NCBI GenBank assembly: GCA_028386065.3
Contig: JAKUCV010004350.1
Coordinates: forward strand, 62,001-126,000
DNA length: 64,000 bases
Source: Turnera subulata
Lineage: Eukaryota > Streptophyta > Magnoliopsida > Malpighiales > Passifloraceae
Direction of reading: 5' to 3'
Below are positions 11,598 to 23,544 of the stretch, piece by piece. The notes under the pieces were generated by a model. The model worked only from the letters and a program-made list of their open reading frames with translations, was not told the origin of the DNA and did no database searches. Position 1 is the stretch's first letter. Every line of letters begins with the position of its first letter. Made by a program: the position numbers and the translations under genes.

Positions 11598-14159
11598 TTT
11601 TTTTTTTTGATGCTAATCGAAATTTTATTGAGAGCAGAGTGAATACTTACAGGATACAAGGGGGGAAAGCCATTAAGATAATGGCAGAGAAAAAGAAGTA
11701 CACAAAGTGACGATACACAAGGATAGCGCCATGCATATTACACCAAATGAAAGAAGGCTGAAAGCAATAAACCGTTGAGTTAGAGAAGGGTACCAGTGGC
11801 AGTCTTTAATCGAACCTTCGTCTAACGCCCTTCCAATGCTTCAAGACATCAACTGAGGCAAGAATACTAGAATGAGAGTAAGGGAAATCTGGTTGCATGG
11901 CTTTAATCCACCAAAACACCCTAGTCACTGTAATGTCGAACATACAGTCCCCGCTGATGACTTCATTGTTGAAGCATTTTTTGTTTCTCGCAGTCCATAA
12001 GGACCAAATCATGGAGTACCCAAGCATCATCCAAACAGATTTTCTTGAAGGTATCGACTCTAACCAAGGCCAATGTTGAAGCCATTGTGCTATGGATTGT
12101 GGAACCGTCCATGTGATCCCCCACCACTGACAAAGTTTGTTCCAAAGCGACCAAGCAAAATTACAATGCAAAAATAAATGGGAGCACGATTCTGATACCT
12201 GTGAGCAGAACACACAAAGATCCTGGTCCCTTGGCAGGATACCCCTCCTGGCTAAATTTGCTCTAGTCGCCACACCTTCATTAAGGGATTGCCACATAAA
12301 ACATTCTATTTTTGGTGGACATAAGTTCAACCAGATATTAGGCGGCTTGGCACCTCGTAAATTGGCTTGGATTATGAATTCTTTGCCTGCTTTAACAGTA
12401 TAAGACCGGTCTTTAGATGCATCCCAAAGCCATCTATCCTCCAAATGTGAGATAAGAGAGAGTTGCTGCAGTGCCTCATCCAGTCTCCTACATATTTCTC
12501 TTTCCCAATCATAGAGCATTCTCCTCCATACAGTAGCCGAGCAAAGTGGAGCCATAGTTGCGAAATCAGCAAGTGTTCCATCTTGATAAGAGCAAATCGA
12601 AAACAATCTTGGGTATGTTGTACTAAGAACTCCAAGGGAACACCAATTATCATGCCAAAATGAGATTCTTGTCCCGGAACCAACCTGCAGGGATAAGTTG
12701 TCTTTCAAGGAGCGATTCTGGTTGCTTCCTTCGTTTGAACACCGTATCATGTTACGCCATAGACAGGAAACTTTTCGCGGACAGAAAGCTGGCTCAAACC
12801 TTGTAGAGACTTGCATGCATTTGGCTTTAATGAGTTTTCTCCAAACAGCTTCCTCCTCATGTAGGAACCTCCAGTACCATTTGAAACAAAGGCTGATGTT
12901 TTTAATAGACAAAGAGTCAATGCCTAGTCCACCAAGATCTTTAGGTCTGGCCACCTTCTCCCAGGCCACCCAACATAGCTTCCTTTTCTCTTGACAGCCA
13001 CTCCATAGAAATCTCCTTATGATCTGTGTCAATCGTTTATCCACACCAGCAGGTAACCGAAAAATAGACAAGTAATACAAAGGGAGGGATGAGAGTGTGG
13101 ATTTAATCAGAAGGACTCGTCCTGCGAAGGAAAGAAACCTGGACTTCCAACTCCTGAGTTTTTTCTTGAACTTCTCAAACACAGGAGACCAACTCTCAAG
13201 CTTCTTCATATTGGCTCCCAAAGGTAGCCCTAGATATTTGACAGGGAGTTTCTCAAAACGGCAGAAGAGGAGGTCTGCAACATTTTTTGTAAATTGCGAG
13301 TCGATGTTGATACCGATGATGCTGCTTTTGAAAAAATTAATCTTTAGACCTGACATGATTTCAAAACACCGCAGAACTCTTTTGAGATTGAGAAGTGATG
13401 GCACATCAGCTTTTGCCAAGATGAGGGTGTCATCTGCGAACTGGATCAAATTCGCAGGGATACCATGGATACTGAGGTCTTCAACAAGACCATTTGATAT
13501 AGCTGCATCTATCAGAACCTTCAGACCCTCCGCAGCAATCAGAAACAAGAACGGGGAGAGGGGATCTCCCTGTTTAAGTCCTTTACCCATACCAAACTGT
13601 TGGGTTGGTGAACCGTTTATGAGGACAGCAAGGGTGGAGGAATGGAGACACTCTTTTATTAACAAAATCCATTTTTTAGGGAAGCCCATGTACTCCATGA
13701 CTTGGAGTAGATACTGCCAAGAAATGGAGTCATAAGCTTTTTGGAAATCGAGTTTCCATAACACTGAGGCCTCCTTACTTCTCTTGAGAGAGTCAATAAA
13801 CTCAGATGCTAGGAGTATGGCATCCAATATGTTCCTGCCTTCAAGAAAAGCATATTGAGAGTTGCTGATAAGGTAGGGTAAAACGTATTTGAGTCTCGAA
13901 GATAGGATTTTTGAAACAATCTTGTACACAGAATTCACCAAAGTTATAGGCCGAAAATCATTGAAATCTGAAGCACCTTCCTTCTTGGCTATGAGAGTGA
14001 TATAGGATAGGTTTACCCCCTTTGGAAGACTCCCTTTGTCAAAGAACTCCTCCACTAAATCAAACAGGTCAGTTTTAATCCTACCCCAGCACTTCTTGTA
14101 GAAATTGAGGTTGAAACCATCGGGCCCTGGTGCTTTTGAGCCGTCACAGTCCCAGACCG
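11598..14159 (-). mobile_element. 5'-truncated L1 LINE (element A)
   Basis: A non-LTR retrotransposon copy in minus orientation with diagnostic ends. Its 3' A-tail appears as the T run at 11598-11608, and a 17-18 bp duplication flanks it. The 3' UTR of about 200 bases ends in TTAGCATCA-n. The 5' end is cut inside the reverse transcriptase coding region, so ORF1, the endonuclease domain and the start of RT are missing. Such truncation is normal for target-primed reverse transcription. The remaining reading frame has no stop codons, so the insertion is probably not ancient. Confidence 0.93.
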
Positions 14160-14160
14160 T
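11806..14160 (-). CDS. L1 ORF2 fragment: reverse transcriptase and zf-RVT
   Basis: An open frame of about 785 codons running from the truncation point to a stop at 11806. No start codon is native; an in-frame GTG at 14055 is not a real initiation site, because the frame continues upstream through the L1 motif SKAPGPDGFN. The RT domain follows with ITLIAKKE, DFRPITLVNSVYKIVSKIL, LDFQKAYDSISW, GLKQGDPLSPFLF and the catalytic box FADD in IQFADDTLIL. A C-terminal zf-RVT region carries LCPPKIECFMWQ and CVFCSQ...CSHLFLHC. Unlike element B it has no recognisable C-terminal RNase H domain. Without its 5' part it cannot mobilise autonomously. ORFs on the opposite strand here are shadows. Confidence 0.92.
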   Translation of the reverse strand, partial: TVWDCDGSKAPGPDGFNLNFYKKCWGRIKTDLFDLVEEFFDKGSLPKGVNLSYITLIAKKEGASDFNDFRPITLVNSVYKIVSKILSSRLKYVLPYLISNSQYAFLEGRNILDAILLASEFIDSLKRSKEASVLWKLDFQKAYDSISWQYLLQVMEYMGFPKKWILLIKECLHSSTLAVLINGSPTQQFGMGKGLKQGDPLSPFLFLIAAEGLKVLIDAAISNGLVEDLSIHGIPANLIQFADDTLILAKADVPSLLNLKRVLRCFEIMSGLKINFFKSSIIGINIDSQFTKNVADLLFCRFEKLPVKYLGLPLGANMKKLESWSPVFEKFKKKLRSWKSRFLSFAGRVLLIKSTLSSLPLYYLSIFRLPAGVDKRLTQIIRRFLWSGCQEKRKLCWVAWEKVARPKDLGGLGIDSLSIKNISLCFKWYWRFLHEEEAVWRKLIKAKCMQVSTRFEPAFCPRKVSCLWRNMIRCSNEGSNQNRSLKDNLSLQVGSGTRISFWHDNWCSLGVLSTTYPRLFSICSYQDGTLADFATMAPLCSATVWRRMLYDWEREICRRLDEALQQLSLISHLEDRWLWDASKDRSYTVKAGKEFIIQANLRGAKPPNIWLNLCPPKIECFMWQSLNEGVATRANLARRGILPRDQDLCVFCSQVSESCSHLFLHCNFAWSLWNKLCQWWGITWTVPQSIAQWLQHWPWLESIPSRKSVWMMLGYSMIWSLWTARNKKCFNNEVISGDCMFDITVTRVFWWIKAMQPDFPYSHSSILASVDVLKHWKGVRRRFD

Positions 14161-14177
14161 GATGGCTGGTTTACCTT
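14161..14177. repeat. Target site duplication, 5' side of L1 element A
   Basis: GATGGCTGGTTTACCTT, exact copy of 11581-11597, adjoining the truncated 5' end of the element. Confidence 0.93.
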
Positions 14178-14988
14178 GATTAGACCGATGGGGAGGCTAT
14201 GTCTTCGTGCACATAAGCTAATCCTTAATTAACTCATAATCCTCCACTAAAAGGAACGGCTTGCTTTTATCTAATGCTTATACCAAAAAGTACTGATAAA
14301 GCCAGAAGCGGAAATTAATAGTTGTACTTTGTATCCATAATCCATAGACATATCTACTAGGACTTGTATGCTAATTATCTCGATTCTTCCTGTTCAGCTG
14401 TTTTTTTTTTTTTTGTGTGAGTACGTTAAACAAAAAAATAGGCAAGAAAAAAAAAGGGTATTACCCATTGTCTGCGTGCATACATAATCATATATCCTTA
14501 TCCCATTGTATAAGAATGAAAATAAAATATTTAAATCACATGTCATGTAAATGTTTAAACAAATTAAAATTACCGGGTAATGAAGTATTATTCAATGGAA
14601 TTGTATCCACTTCTAAGTAATTTAAACGGTACTAGAAAAAGATCATAACTAACTCAGGACTTAGAAAGCAAGATTTTCACAGGAAGACCTGTTGAAACAA
14701 AACCAAAACAAAATTAGGCTACAAGAAAATTAAGGATCCTCTAGCCCAGAAGAAGCAAAAAAGATCAGATAAGATTTTCATGGATCAGGATAAAAGATAT
14801 ATACATAGTCAAACTCAAATACACTAATATCCGTACTAATCCCATCAAAGATATACGAACCGCTTTGGCCTCAAACCATGCTTCTCTATAAATATATCAT
14901 TGCACTTCACTCTTATCCTCATCACTTGCCTGCTTCTGTTTCATTTCTTTTACTTTTGGTTTAGCTCACTTGAACCTCCAAGAAAAAA
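14178..14988. other. Upstream region of the STP gene
   Basis: AT-rich non-coding sequence that should include the promoter and 5' UTR of the sugar transporter. No ORF with homology is present. Confidence 0.6.
14885..14893 (+). promoter_or_regulatory. Candidate TATA box of the STP gene
   Basis: CTATAAATA lies about 100 bases upstream of the STP start codon at 14989, a plausible distance for a plant promoter with a short 5' UTR. It is the only good TATA match close to the gene; the assignment is by position and consensus. Confidence 0.6.
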
Positions 14989-17036
14989 ATGGCCGGTGGA
15001 ATGATTATTGAAACTGGGGGAAGGCAATACCCCGGGAAGTTCACTTTTCATGTTTTCGTGACTTGTATCATTGCTGGCTTTGGTGGGCTTATTTTTGGCT
15101 ATGATCTTGGTATTTCAGGTGGGTACCACTGATTTAGTTTCAAATTACATTTTGTTATAAACATGAATATGGTAACGTTGGTTTTTTGGATAGAACAAAA
15201 AAAAAAATGTTGTCCGTGTATTTATTCATTGGTTCTAGCTAGTGTGATTCTACTTTCTAATTATATATGATTGGCATGGTTATGAATTGAAAAAAAATTG
15301 AATAGGTGGCGTTACATCTATGGACATTTTCTTGAAGAAGTTCTTCCCGGAAGTTTATAAGAGGGAGTCGTCTGTGAAGCCGTCGGATGATCAGTACTGC
15401 TCGTTTAATGACCAGACAATGACCTTGTTCACTTCGTGCCTGTACATTGCAGCACTTATATCAGCTATATTCTCGTCTGTAATAACTCGTGCATTGGGAA
15501 GGAAAACTACGATGGTAGCCGGAGGCTTACTTTTCGCAGCCGGGGCAATCGTTAATGCCCTTGCTCAAAATGTCGCCATGCTTTATATCGGCCGCATCTT
15601 ACTTGGTTTTGGCATTGGATGCTGCAATCAGGTATATATGTGTTCGATCGTGTTGGTACATTTTATTTATATGCATTAGAAAATCCAACCTAATAAATTA
15701 ACTGAGTTGTAGCTCAAACAGTACTGAAATTGTCTTTTGAGTTGAAGGTCTCTAGTCCTGTCTTTACTGCTTCTTCAATTGCATTCTTAATTAATCTTGA
15801 CAGGATTTTTTTTTTTTGTTTTTAACAGTCAGCGCCAATTTATATATCTGAAGTAGCACCATACAAGTACAGGGGTGCACTCAATGTACTGTTCCAACTC
15901 TGCATCACGATTGGTATTTTGGTAGCCAACATTGTCAACTATGTGTTTGCCAAGTCAATTAAGGGTGATCTAGCTTGGCGTTTAAGCTTGGGTGGTGCCC
16001 TAGTCCCTGCCTTGATCATCACCCTAGGGGCCTTATATTTACCAGAGACACCAAATTCTTTGCTGGAGCGTGGGCATTACGAAAAAGCTAAGAAACTACT
16101 CAAAAAGCTCCGTGGCATCGACAACGTTGATGATGAGTTCAACGACATTGTGGCCGCCGGCGAGGCGTCTAAGCTGGTTAAATCCCCATGGAGGAACATT
16201 GGGAAGCGCAAGTATAGACCACACCTCACCTTCGCCATCTTGATCCCTTTCTTCCAACAATTCACCGGCATGAATGTGATCATGTTCTACGCTCCTGTTC
16301 TGTTCAAAACCCTTGGATTTGGAGCTATGACTGCCCTCCTCTCCACCGTCATCACCGGTGCTGTCAACTTCTTGTCAACCATAGTTGCCATTGTTGCTGT
16401 TGATAAGTTAGGGAGACGTTTCCTTTTCCTCGAAGGTGCTATCCAAATGCTTCTCAGCCAGGTACGTAAACACTAGTGTAGGACTGGCATTCCCCTTTTT
16501 AAGTTTCATCCAAATTAGGTTATGGGTTCCAATAAAACAAATCTAACGGAACTGACCAATCCAAAATATTTTATATCATGTAGATTGGAGTAACCATCGC
16601 GATTGCACTCAAGTTTGGACTCAGCGGGAACCCGGGTCATCTATCAACATTTTATGCAGCCGGAGTGGTGGTCTTGATATGCGTTTTTGTCGCGGGATTT
16701 GCTTGGTCTTGGGGGCCATTAGGATGGTTGGTGCCTAGTGAGATCATGCCATTGGAAATCCGATCCGCTGCTCAAAGTATCAATTGCTCCATTAACATGT
16801 TCTGCACCTTTGTTATTGCCCAAATCTTCACCCTCATGCTCTGCAAGATGAAGTTTGGTCTGTTCATCTTCTTCGCCTTCTTCATCTTCTCCAATCTCCT
16901 CTTCATCTACAACCGATTCCCCGAGACCAAGGGCATCCCAATTGAAGAGATGCAGATTGTGTGGAAGGAGCATAAGCACTGGAGGAAGTATTATGATGAA
17001 GAGGACGAGGAGATTAAGGTTTCAGCCAAACTATGA
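14989..17036 (+). CDS. STP-type sugar transport protein (H+/monosaccharide symporter)
   Basis: A plasma-membrane MFS carrier importing hexoses with protons. Four exons (14989-15118, 15306-15631, 15829-16461, 16584-17036) with GT-AG introns give 513 residues, the usual STP size. The N-terminus [11 protein letters not shown] is typical. TM1 carries [10 protein letters not shown] with Asp39 at the place of the proton-coupling aspartate. The MFS loop signature is [19 protein letters not shown] and ISEVAP mark the second sugar-transporter signature, followed by [27 protein letters not shown] and the C-terminal PETKG motif. Cys75 (QYCSFNDQ) and Cys450 (MLCKMKFG) match the pair that, as I recall, forms the extracellular lid disulphide of Arabidopsis STP10. 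Substrate preference cannot be told; the PETPNSL form resembles the STP5/STP8 branch, weakly. All junctions are in phase, so the gene looks functional. Confidence 0.93.
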
Positions 17037-19982
17037 AGAAGAATAATTATGCAACCTACGGCAAGGCTCTAGTGTTTAATTAATTAGTTCCCACTTTTAG
17101 TCAGGTTTAGTATTTGGAGTATGTTTCTGTCTTTTTGAAGGATTAGCGTCCGTCTCTGTTCAAGAATTTCCAGCAAAAGTTATGTGGATATTCTTCATTT
17201 CCTTCCATCTAATCAGAATTAAGTGTTAATTAATCATTTCCAAATTTTTATATTTTTTCTGCATAATTTGTCTCAATGTTTGCCAGCTTACTTTTGTTGT
17301 TAAATATATGCCTACCAAGATCGTAAAAATTTTAGACAACACTTAATAATAATCGTACCTTAACTAATGTGTCACACAACAATTTATAGAAAATTAAGTA
17401 GTATAATTGCGATCGAGCTGTAGCAAAACCATACTAAATCTGTCCTCAGCTGGGGTTCGTTACTTCATATCTGTTCTGCTTGATAGTTGAACTTATTGTC
17501 ATGATCCTTCATTTCTTTTGTTTGATAGCTTATGGCCTGGTCATTTCATTAAAATGAGATTCCACCTCTTCTCCTCACTGTCTGCCTGCCCACAAAACCT
17601 GTAAAAGAGGATGATTAATTTACACAAATGCGCAATTAAAAGAAAATTAATACCAATATTGGAGATTGTTCTGTGAAAATTTTTTGCTCTTGTACAACTA
17701 TTAAAACAAAGACCTATACCAGCATTGTCTTATGATGGATGCTGATAGTTTCTTGTACATCTCTTATGCTGTCTTCTCCCACACACACATCTAATGTATC
17801 CGTGGATGTAGTTAGAACTTTTGCTCTGTCCGTACGATTGTCCCATGAGGAAGAATAGAAGATAGTGTTGATGTCCAAGACGATGGAGAAGACAAAAGAA
17901 GAATTAGTATACAAAGATTGTAGTGGTCACACCTTCACACCGTCCAGGACCATTGCATCTTCAAACTTTTTGAAGTGATTGTTAGTTTCTTCCCTTTTTG
18001 TTTGTGTAATTAACTTTCTTGTGACACACCATTATCAAGCCGACCTTCGACTAAGACAAAGTTTAGGGGGGCTAATTGCTCTAGAGCCACGTTCTTAACA
18101 TTTTAAAGTGTTGGTTATGGTCTTGATAATATTTAATATTTGTTAGTGGCCATATCCCTGCAGCCTCATATGTTGATAACATTTTTTATTTTGTGTGTGT
18201 GTGCATGTTTTTCCTTGCATTCTATTGGGACAAATTTTTAAATGGTCTGCCTAGCTAGTCTATGTAGTTCACATTGGAACCTTATGTCAACACTATTTTA
18301 AAGGGATGAAAATGGTGAACCCTATCTTGATGAAAAGGATATTATAACCACTGATAGAAAAAAAATTTTAAGCTAAAAGCTAAACATGTTTGGGATGCTT
18401 ACAAATTATTTTTTCAAATTTAAATTATTGAAAAAATAATTTAGAAATTTTGTTTATTAAACCTTTCATTTCATCACGCTTATTTTTAAGGTTTCGATCC
18501 ACAGCCGGTGCATGCAAATTGTTCTGTTACTGTGTTCCTAACTCACAAAGATGACACGTGTGCCACTGACTAGGATTAATCTCGCGGTTGGCATGGATTG
18601 GATACCTATTTAGTACTTAAAAATTTAATTAATTTTCTCAAACCATAAATATTTTGAAGCAAAACTAATTTTGTAGTTAAATTCTGATCTTTTTCGAAAG
18701 ATGATTGCTGGATAAAGAAGAAGAAAATGAATCACTTTATCCTTATACAAATGGACGCATTAATAATCTCCCAACAACCCCCCAAGTGTGTGTTGCTTTT
18801 AATTAGAACCCACCCTGACGACCAAGTTGTGTGACTAATACTAATAGGATTAGCACTGAATATGCTTCTCAAAGTAGTTCTCTACTAGATGAGACATGTT
18901 ACACAAAACTGATACCATATGATCATACTCCACTTTTATTGCAATAAAAGGTTGCCAACAAAACTCTCAATGTTGAAACAATATATAATAATTATATATA
19001 GGGGTCAAGCCCTTGGGTCCACTTTAAACCGTCCAAATATTTATTTTGTAATTCGTTGACAATAGTAGTCCCCCTAATCCATCCTCTCCCACACTCAATG
19101 GCCACAAAAACGCCACTTTCGTTCTTTGAAGAGCACCATAAATAACAACAATTTTTGTTTCATAGAAGCTGGTTATTTTTAGCATCAATCCATTAATTGT
19201 AGGTAGAATATGTCTTCAATTAGTACTTCCTTAAAAAACTTTGACGGACTAAACAAAACTTCTAATTACATTTATATATAATAATCGTGGACTTTAAAAT
19301 TCAGACTTATATAATAGGTTGACGTTTTGCAATTAATATTGTGGAGAACTCCTGTGAATCAAGGAGTTACTGCTTGACCAGAAAATCTTGACAAACCATT
19401 TATCCAGGATAAGCTTAATCCTCTCGATGTACATGTATATCCTCAGATAAGATGGTTTTCCAATTCCAATTCCAACCTTATCTGAGGGACATCATCGTCA
19501 CCTTTTTAATAAATGTAATTTCTCTATTTGCAAAGAAAAAAAAAATTAATGATTTTCTTTTCCAACTAAGTAAGAAAACAAAAAAACAGTCAATATACTT
19601 GAAATTTCAGCACAGGATTGCTTCCTTTTTTTGATAGTATTACTCATAATATCCTTGCAGGCCCCAATAGTGACATTGTGGNACTTGAAAACTCAAACCA
19701 TTAGCCCTTCTTTTTTTTTTTTTTTTTTTTTGCCTTTCTTCTTTCCTTAAAACGCCGTCTGGTACCCACTAATTCCATTTATGTGAAAACAATTTACAAC
19801 CACATAAACCCTCCATTTAAACCTCACTAACTTCACACCTTTTAGATCCCCCCCACCCACAAAACAAAAAGCATACTACTACTACTACTACTACTACAAC
19901 TACTACATCTCTCTCTCTCCCTCTCTTCTCTTACACAAACTTCACACACACACAAACACATTCCTCTTGAAAGTCCACAACT
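17037..19982. other. Intergenic DNA between the STP and MATE genes
   Basis: AT-rich, with no recognisable gene. It ends in the 5' region of the MATE gene. An unresolved base (N) at 19682 lies just before a T run of about 20 bases near 19711, probably a sequencing or assembly difficulty. An (ACT)n run sits at about 19874-19897 and a CT-rich stretch at 19908-19930, probably in the 5' UTR. Confidence 0.6.
19874..19930 (+). repeat. (ACT)n and CT-rich tract upstream of the MATE gene
   Basis: Tandem ACT triplets are followed by CTCTCTCTCTCC, ending about 50 bases before the MATE start codon. CT-rich 5' leaders are common in plant transcripts; a function here is not demonstrated. Confidence 0.75.
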
Positions 19983-21590
19983 ATGTGCCACTTACCATCA
20001 TCCCCACATTCAGGCAAAAGCGATTTAGACCCATCAGCTTCTTCTCTAGTACAAGAATCCGACATATTAACTCCTTTGATCCCCAATAACCCAACATTAC
20101 ACCAACAAAAACCAAATCAAGAAAGAACCCATCTTTCCCTTGCTGTCCAAGAAGCAAAATGCATAGCCAACATATCTTTTCCCATGATACTAACTGGCCT
20201 CTTACTCTATTCCCGCTCCATGATCTCCATGCTCTTCCTCGGCCGCCTAGGAGAGCTCTCTCTGGCCGGTGGCTCGCTGGCTATTGGCTTCGCTAACATC
20301 ACCGGCTACTCTATCCTCTCCGGCCTGGCCATGGGCATGGAACCCATCTGTGGACAAGCCTTTGGTGCCAAAAGATACAAACTTTTAGGCCTATCCATGC
20401 AAAGAACAACCCTTTTGCTCCTCCTGACTTCAATCCCTATCGCCATTCTATGGTTCAACATGAAAAAGATCCTTCTCCTCTGTGGCCAGGAGGAAGATAT
20501 AGCCACTGAAGCCAATATCTACATTCTTTATTCCCTCCCTGACCTTATTGCGCAATCTATCTTGCATCCCTTGCGTATATACCTTAGAAGTCAATCCATT
20601 ACTCTGCCTCTAACATGTTGTGCTACCCTTTCCATTCTTTTCCATATACCTGTCAACTATCTCCTTGTCTCTGTTCTCGATCTTGGGATCAAAGGTGTTG
20701 CCTTGAGCGCGGTGTGGACTAACTTCAATCTCGTAGGGTCATTGATTGTTTATGTTGTGCTCTCCGGTGTTTACAAGAAGACATGGGGCGGAATCTCATT
20801 CGAGTGCTTGAAAGGGTGGAAATCCTTACTGGGTTTGGCAATTCCAAGCTGCATTTCTGTTTGCCTTGAATGGTGGTGGTACGAGATCATGATTTTGTTA
20901 TGTGGGTTGTTGTTGAATCCAAGGGCTACGGTTGCTTCTATGGGGATCCTGATCCAGACCACAGCTTTGATATACATTTTCCCCTCTTCGTTGAGCTTTG
21001 GTGTGTCAACAAGAGTTGGTAATGAACTTGGTGCCAATAATCCCAAAAAGGCCAAGCTCTCTGCTGCTGTTGGCCTCTCTTTGAGCTTCACCTTGGGATT
21101 CACAGCATTGCTTTTTGCAGTTATGGTTAGGAGAGTCTGGGCCAGCATGTTCACACAAGATGCAGAGATTATTGCATTGACATCAATGGTTTTGCCCATA
21201 ATTGGGCTGTGTGAGCTGGGGAATTGTCCACAAACAACTGGTTGTGGGGTCTTGAGAGGTACTGCCAGGCCTAAAATGGGTGCAAATATCAACTTGGGGT
21301 GCTTCTATCTTGTGGGTATGCCTGTTGCGGTATGGTTAAGTTTTTTTTGTGGGTTTGATTTCAAGGGACTCTGGCTTGGCTTATTAGCAGCTCAGGGCTC
21401 ATGTGTCATTACAATGCTACTGGTTTTGGGTCGAACCAATTGGGAACTGCAAGCACAAAGAGCCAAAGAACTAACAGGAGACGTTACAAATGATGATGGT
21501 GGTGGTGACGATACTGAAGAGCAGGAGAAGGAGGAGAAATTGGTGAAAGATGCCTCTAAGTCATCAAGCCAGAACAATTCTTTAGTTTGA
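19983..21590 (+). CDS. MATE efflux carrier, DETOXIFICATION (DTX48/49-like)
   Basis: An intronless 535-residue multidrug and toxic compound extrusion carrier, a membrane protein exporting organic compounds in exchange for cations. After a polar N-terminus of about 50 residues come two MatE repeats of six predicted membrane helices each. The first contains FLGRLGELSLAGGSLAI and GMEPICGQAFGAKRY; the second contains SLSFGVSTRVGNELGA with following NNPKKAK, and TTGCGVLRGTARP. The C-terminus is hydrophilic and acidic with Asp-Glu runs. Lack of introns and the N-terminal layout fit the plant DTX48-DTX50 branch, whose Arabidopsis members affect hormone or iron related growth; this subgroup call is from recall. 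The first ATG (19983) in a CT-rich leader context is used. Substrate unknown. Confidence 0.93.
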   Translation: MCHLPSSPHSGKSDLDPSASSLVQESDILTPLIPNNPTLHQQKPNQERTHLSLAVQEAKCIANISFPMILTGLLLYSRSMISMLFLGRLGELSLAGGSLAIGFANITGYSILSGLAMGMEPICGQAFGAKRYKLLGLSMQRTTLLLLLTSIPIAILWFNMKKILLLCGQEEDIATEANIYILYSLPDLIAQSILHPLRIYLRSQSITLPLTCCATLSILFHIPVNYLLVSVLDLGIKGVALSAVWTNFNLVGSLIVYVVLSGVYKKTWGGISFECLKGWKSLLGLAIPSCISVCLEWWWYEIMILLCGLLLNPRATVASMGILIQTTALIYIFPSSLSFGVSTRVGNELGANNPKKAKLSAAVGLSLSFTLGFTALLFAVMVRRVWASMFTQDAEIIALTSMVLPIIGLCELGNCPQTTGCGVLRGTARPKMGANINLGCFYLVGMPVAVWLSFFCGFDFKGLWLGLLAAQGSCVITMLLVLGRTNWELQAQRAKELTGDVTNDDGGGDDTEEQEKEEKLVKDASKSSSQNNSLV

Positions 21591-23527
21591 TTGATTTTTA
21601 ATCCAAATATTGGTCTTAGTTGTAGCCAATTTTTTTAAAAAATGGCATAAAGTCATAACCCACAGGCATTAGATTTTCTTCCAAGGTCCCCTGCATTTTG
21701 GACAAGCAATCCAAATCTCTCTCAAAAACAATGGTTGCATATCTTCATTATTTGTTTCTTTTTTAACTTGTAAAGGAGGGGGAATTAATGAGATTAGTTG
21801 GATTGTTTTACTTCATATTGTTCTTCTTCTCTATTATCTTGTACTATGAAAACAGAACACATGTAGATTTTGTAGTTTGCAGCAGATTCTTGTTCACAAC
21901 TCCCTGTTCATTCTTGTACTAGTCTTTGGAAGGTAGCATAGTACCATGTATATGAGAATGTTTGGCACCACATCACATGTTGTTTCAAATCAAATGTACA
22001 CACACATTGTCCTAATCTAGGCAAAGATTCAATGGCATCAAATTTGAGTATCCACATTGGGATTCCACCATGAAGGCGCCGTGTGTGGCCAGTGTGGGGG
22101 ATGTGTTTGACCCGTCAATCACTGCGGCTGCGGCCTCCAGGCGACCTTTTTTTTTTTTTTTTTCCCTCTCTTCCACTTGGGAGACTATTTTTTGATGGGC
22201 ACACAAGAAACATGTACATGGAGTTTTCTTTTTTTTCCTGTTTTTCCTCTTTTCAAAGAAGATTTTTTTGGTTTGGTCAGAAAACTGCAGAAGTTCTATT
22301 AGATAGCTGCAAATATCAAGTAGTTGAATTGAAACGTGATTTGCTTAGCTTTTATTTACATGTGAACTATAACTAAAGTTTTCTTGTGTAAAGTATGAAC
22401 AAAGTTGATCAATTCTTTTGACCAAAAAGTAATCTTTGTGCACAACAAAATTCAGCAGCTTGGAATTGGTATTAAATTTTACTTTTATCATGCTCTTTCT
22501 TTATAGTGTACGAAGTTCAAAATATTTTGCTCGGGAATGTGTTTATTTATGTATTTGGTGGCTGGTGCCCTGATTTCTTTTTGTTTTTTAGAGCATTAAT
22601 TAGTCCTATACAATTGATCACAGTGAAGGCATGCTAATCCACCACTGGTTATATAATGCTCTAAGTCCTTAATACATTTGGAGTGAGATAGATATCTTTT
22701 TTTAAAAAAATGGAGTGAGTTAGTCTGCCAGCATAATCCAACAAAACTGATAAAGATACGCCATATTGTAAGATAAAAAAAGAATTGTTGGCACACCAAC
22801 CATACAAACGAATCTAGGGAAACTTAATTATTTCATTTCCAAACAACTAGTTATTAATATTCTAGGATAGTTTAGTTTATTGGAATATTTTCTTTCTACC
22901 ATTTAGCCAACATAATAATTTTCTCAATTCTTATGAATTTATATTAAACAACAAAAAATAATATATTGGATGATTATATTTGTCCAAATTTTAGTGAAGG
23001 CACTATTCATGCTACAAAATAAGAAGATAAGGACCACACTCGTTACCAAGGTTACCAAATTTTAAAAGCATTAATTTATGCTTCTTGATGCACTTGGATG
23101 TTAATTGAATTGAGCTGGATTTGGATTGGATGGCCCATGTTCTCTGCCTTGAATTATCTCCAATAACTAACGCATGGGATGCAACTGTTTTTTTATATAC
23201 CTGAATTTGTCATCTATACAAAAGAAACATCAGTCATCGTCAAAGTAATACTGCAGATGCTTCTTGGTCATGAACCAAGGTCATCAAATATAACTTTTTG
23301 CCCAACTTGGAGACCTATTTCAATCAACTCCCCCAAGTTGCAGATACTTTTTGCTTTTATTTTATCTTCTCATGAAATTAATAAAATTTCACAAGTACCC
23401 ATACAATATGCTACAACTTAATCTTTTAAAAATTGAATCCACTTATATTCATAATTTTTTATATAAAAAAAAACTTCAATAAATGAGCTTGCTCGTACAT
23501 TTTTATTTTTTTGAATCATCCCACATT
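21591..23527. other. Intergenic DNA between the MATE gene and L1 element B
   Basis: The 3' UTR of the MATE gene and AT-rich spacer. A T run lies at about 22147-22162. A possible micro-duplication (TGGAGTGAG at 22679-22687 and 22711-22719 around a T/A-rich 23-mer) is noted. No upstream ORF1 of the following L1 is found here. Confidence 0.6.
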
Positions 23528-23544
23528 AACAATGCGCCAATGAG
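23528..23544. repeat. Target site duplication, 5' side of L1 element B
   Basis: AACAATGCGCCAATGAG, exactly repeated at 27705-27721 after the 3' tail. Confidence 0.95.

Noticed and set aside
13097..13735. 212-codon plus-strand ORF
   Set aside because: Antisense shadow of the L1 element A reverse transcriptase; no recognisable domain.
20771..21292. 173-codon minus-strand ORF
   Set aside because: Antisense shadow of the MATE gene.
22679..22719. TGGAGTGAG repeats around a T/A-rich 23-mer
   Set aside because: Nine-base repeat and symmetric T/A insert give weak evidence.
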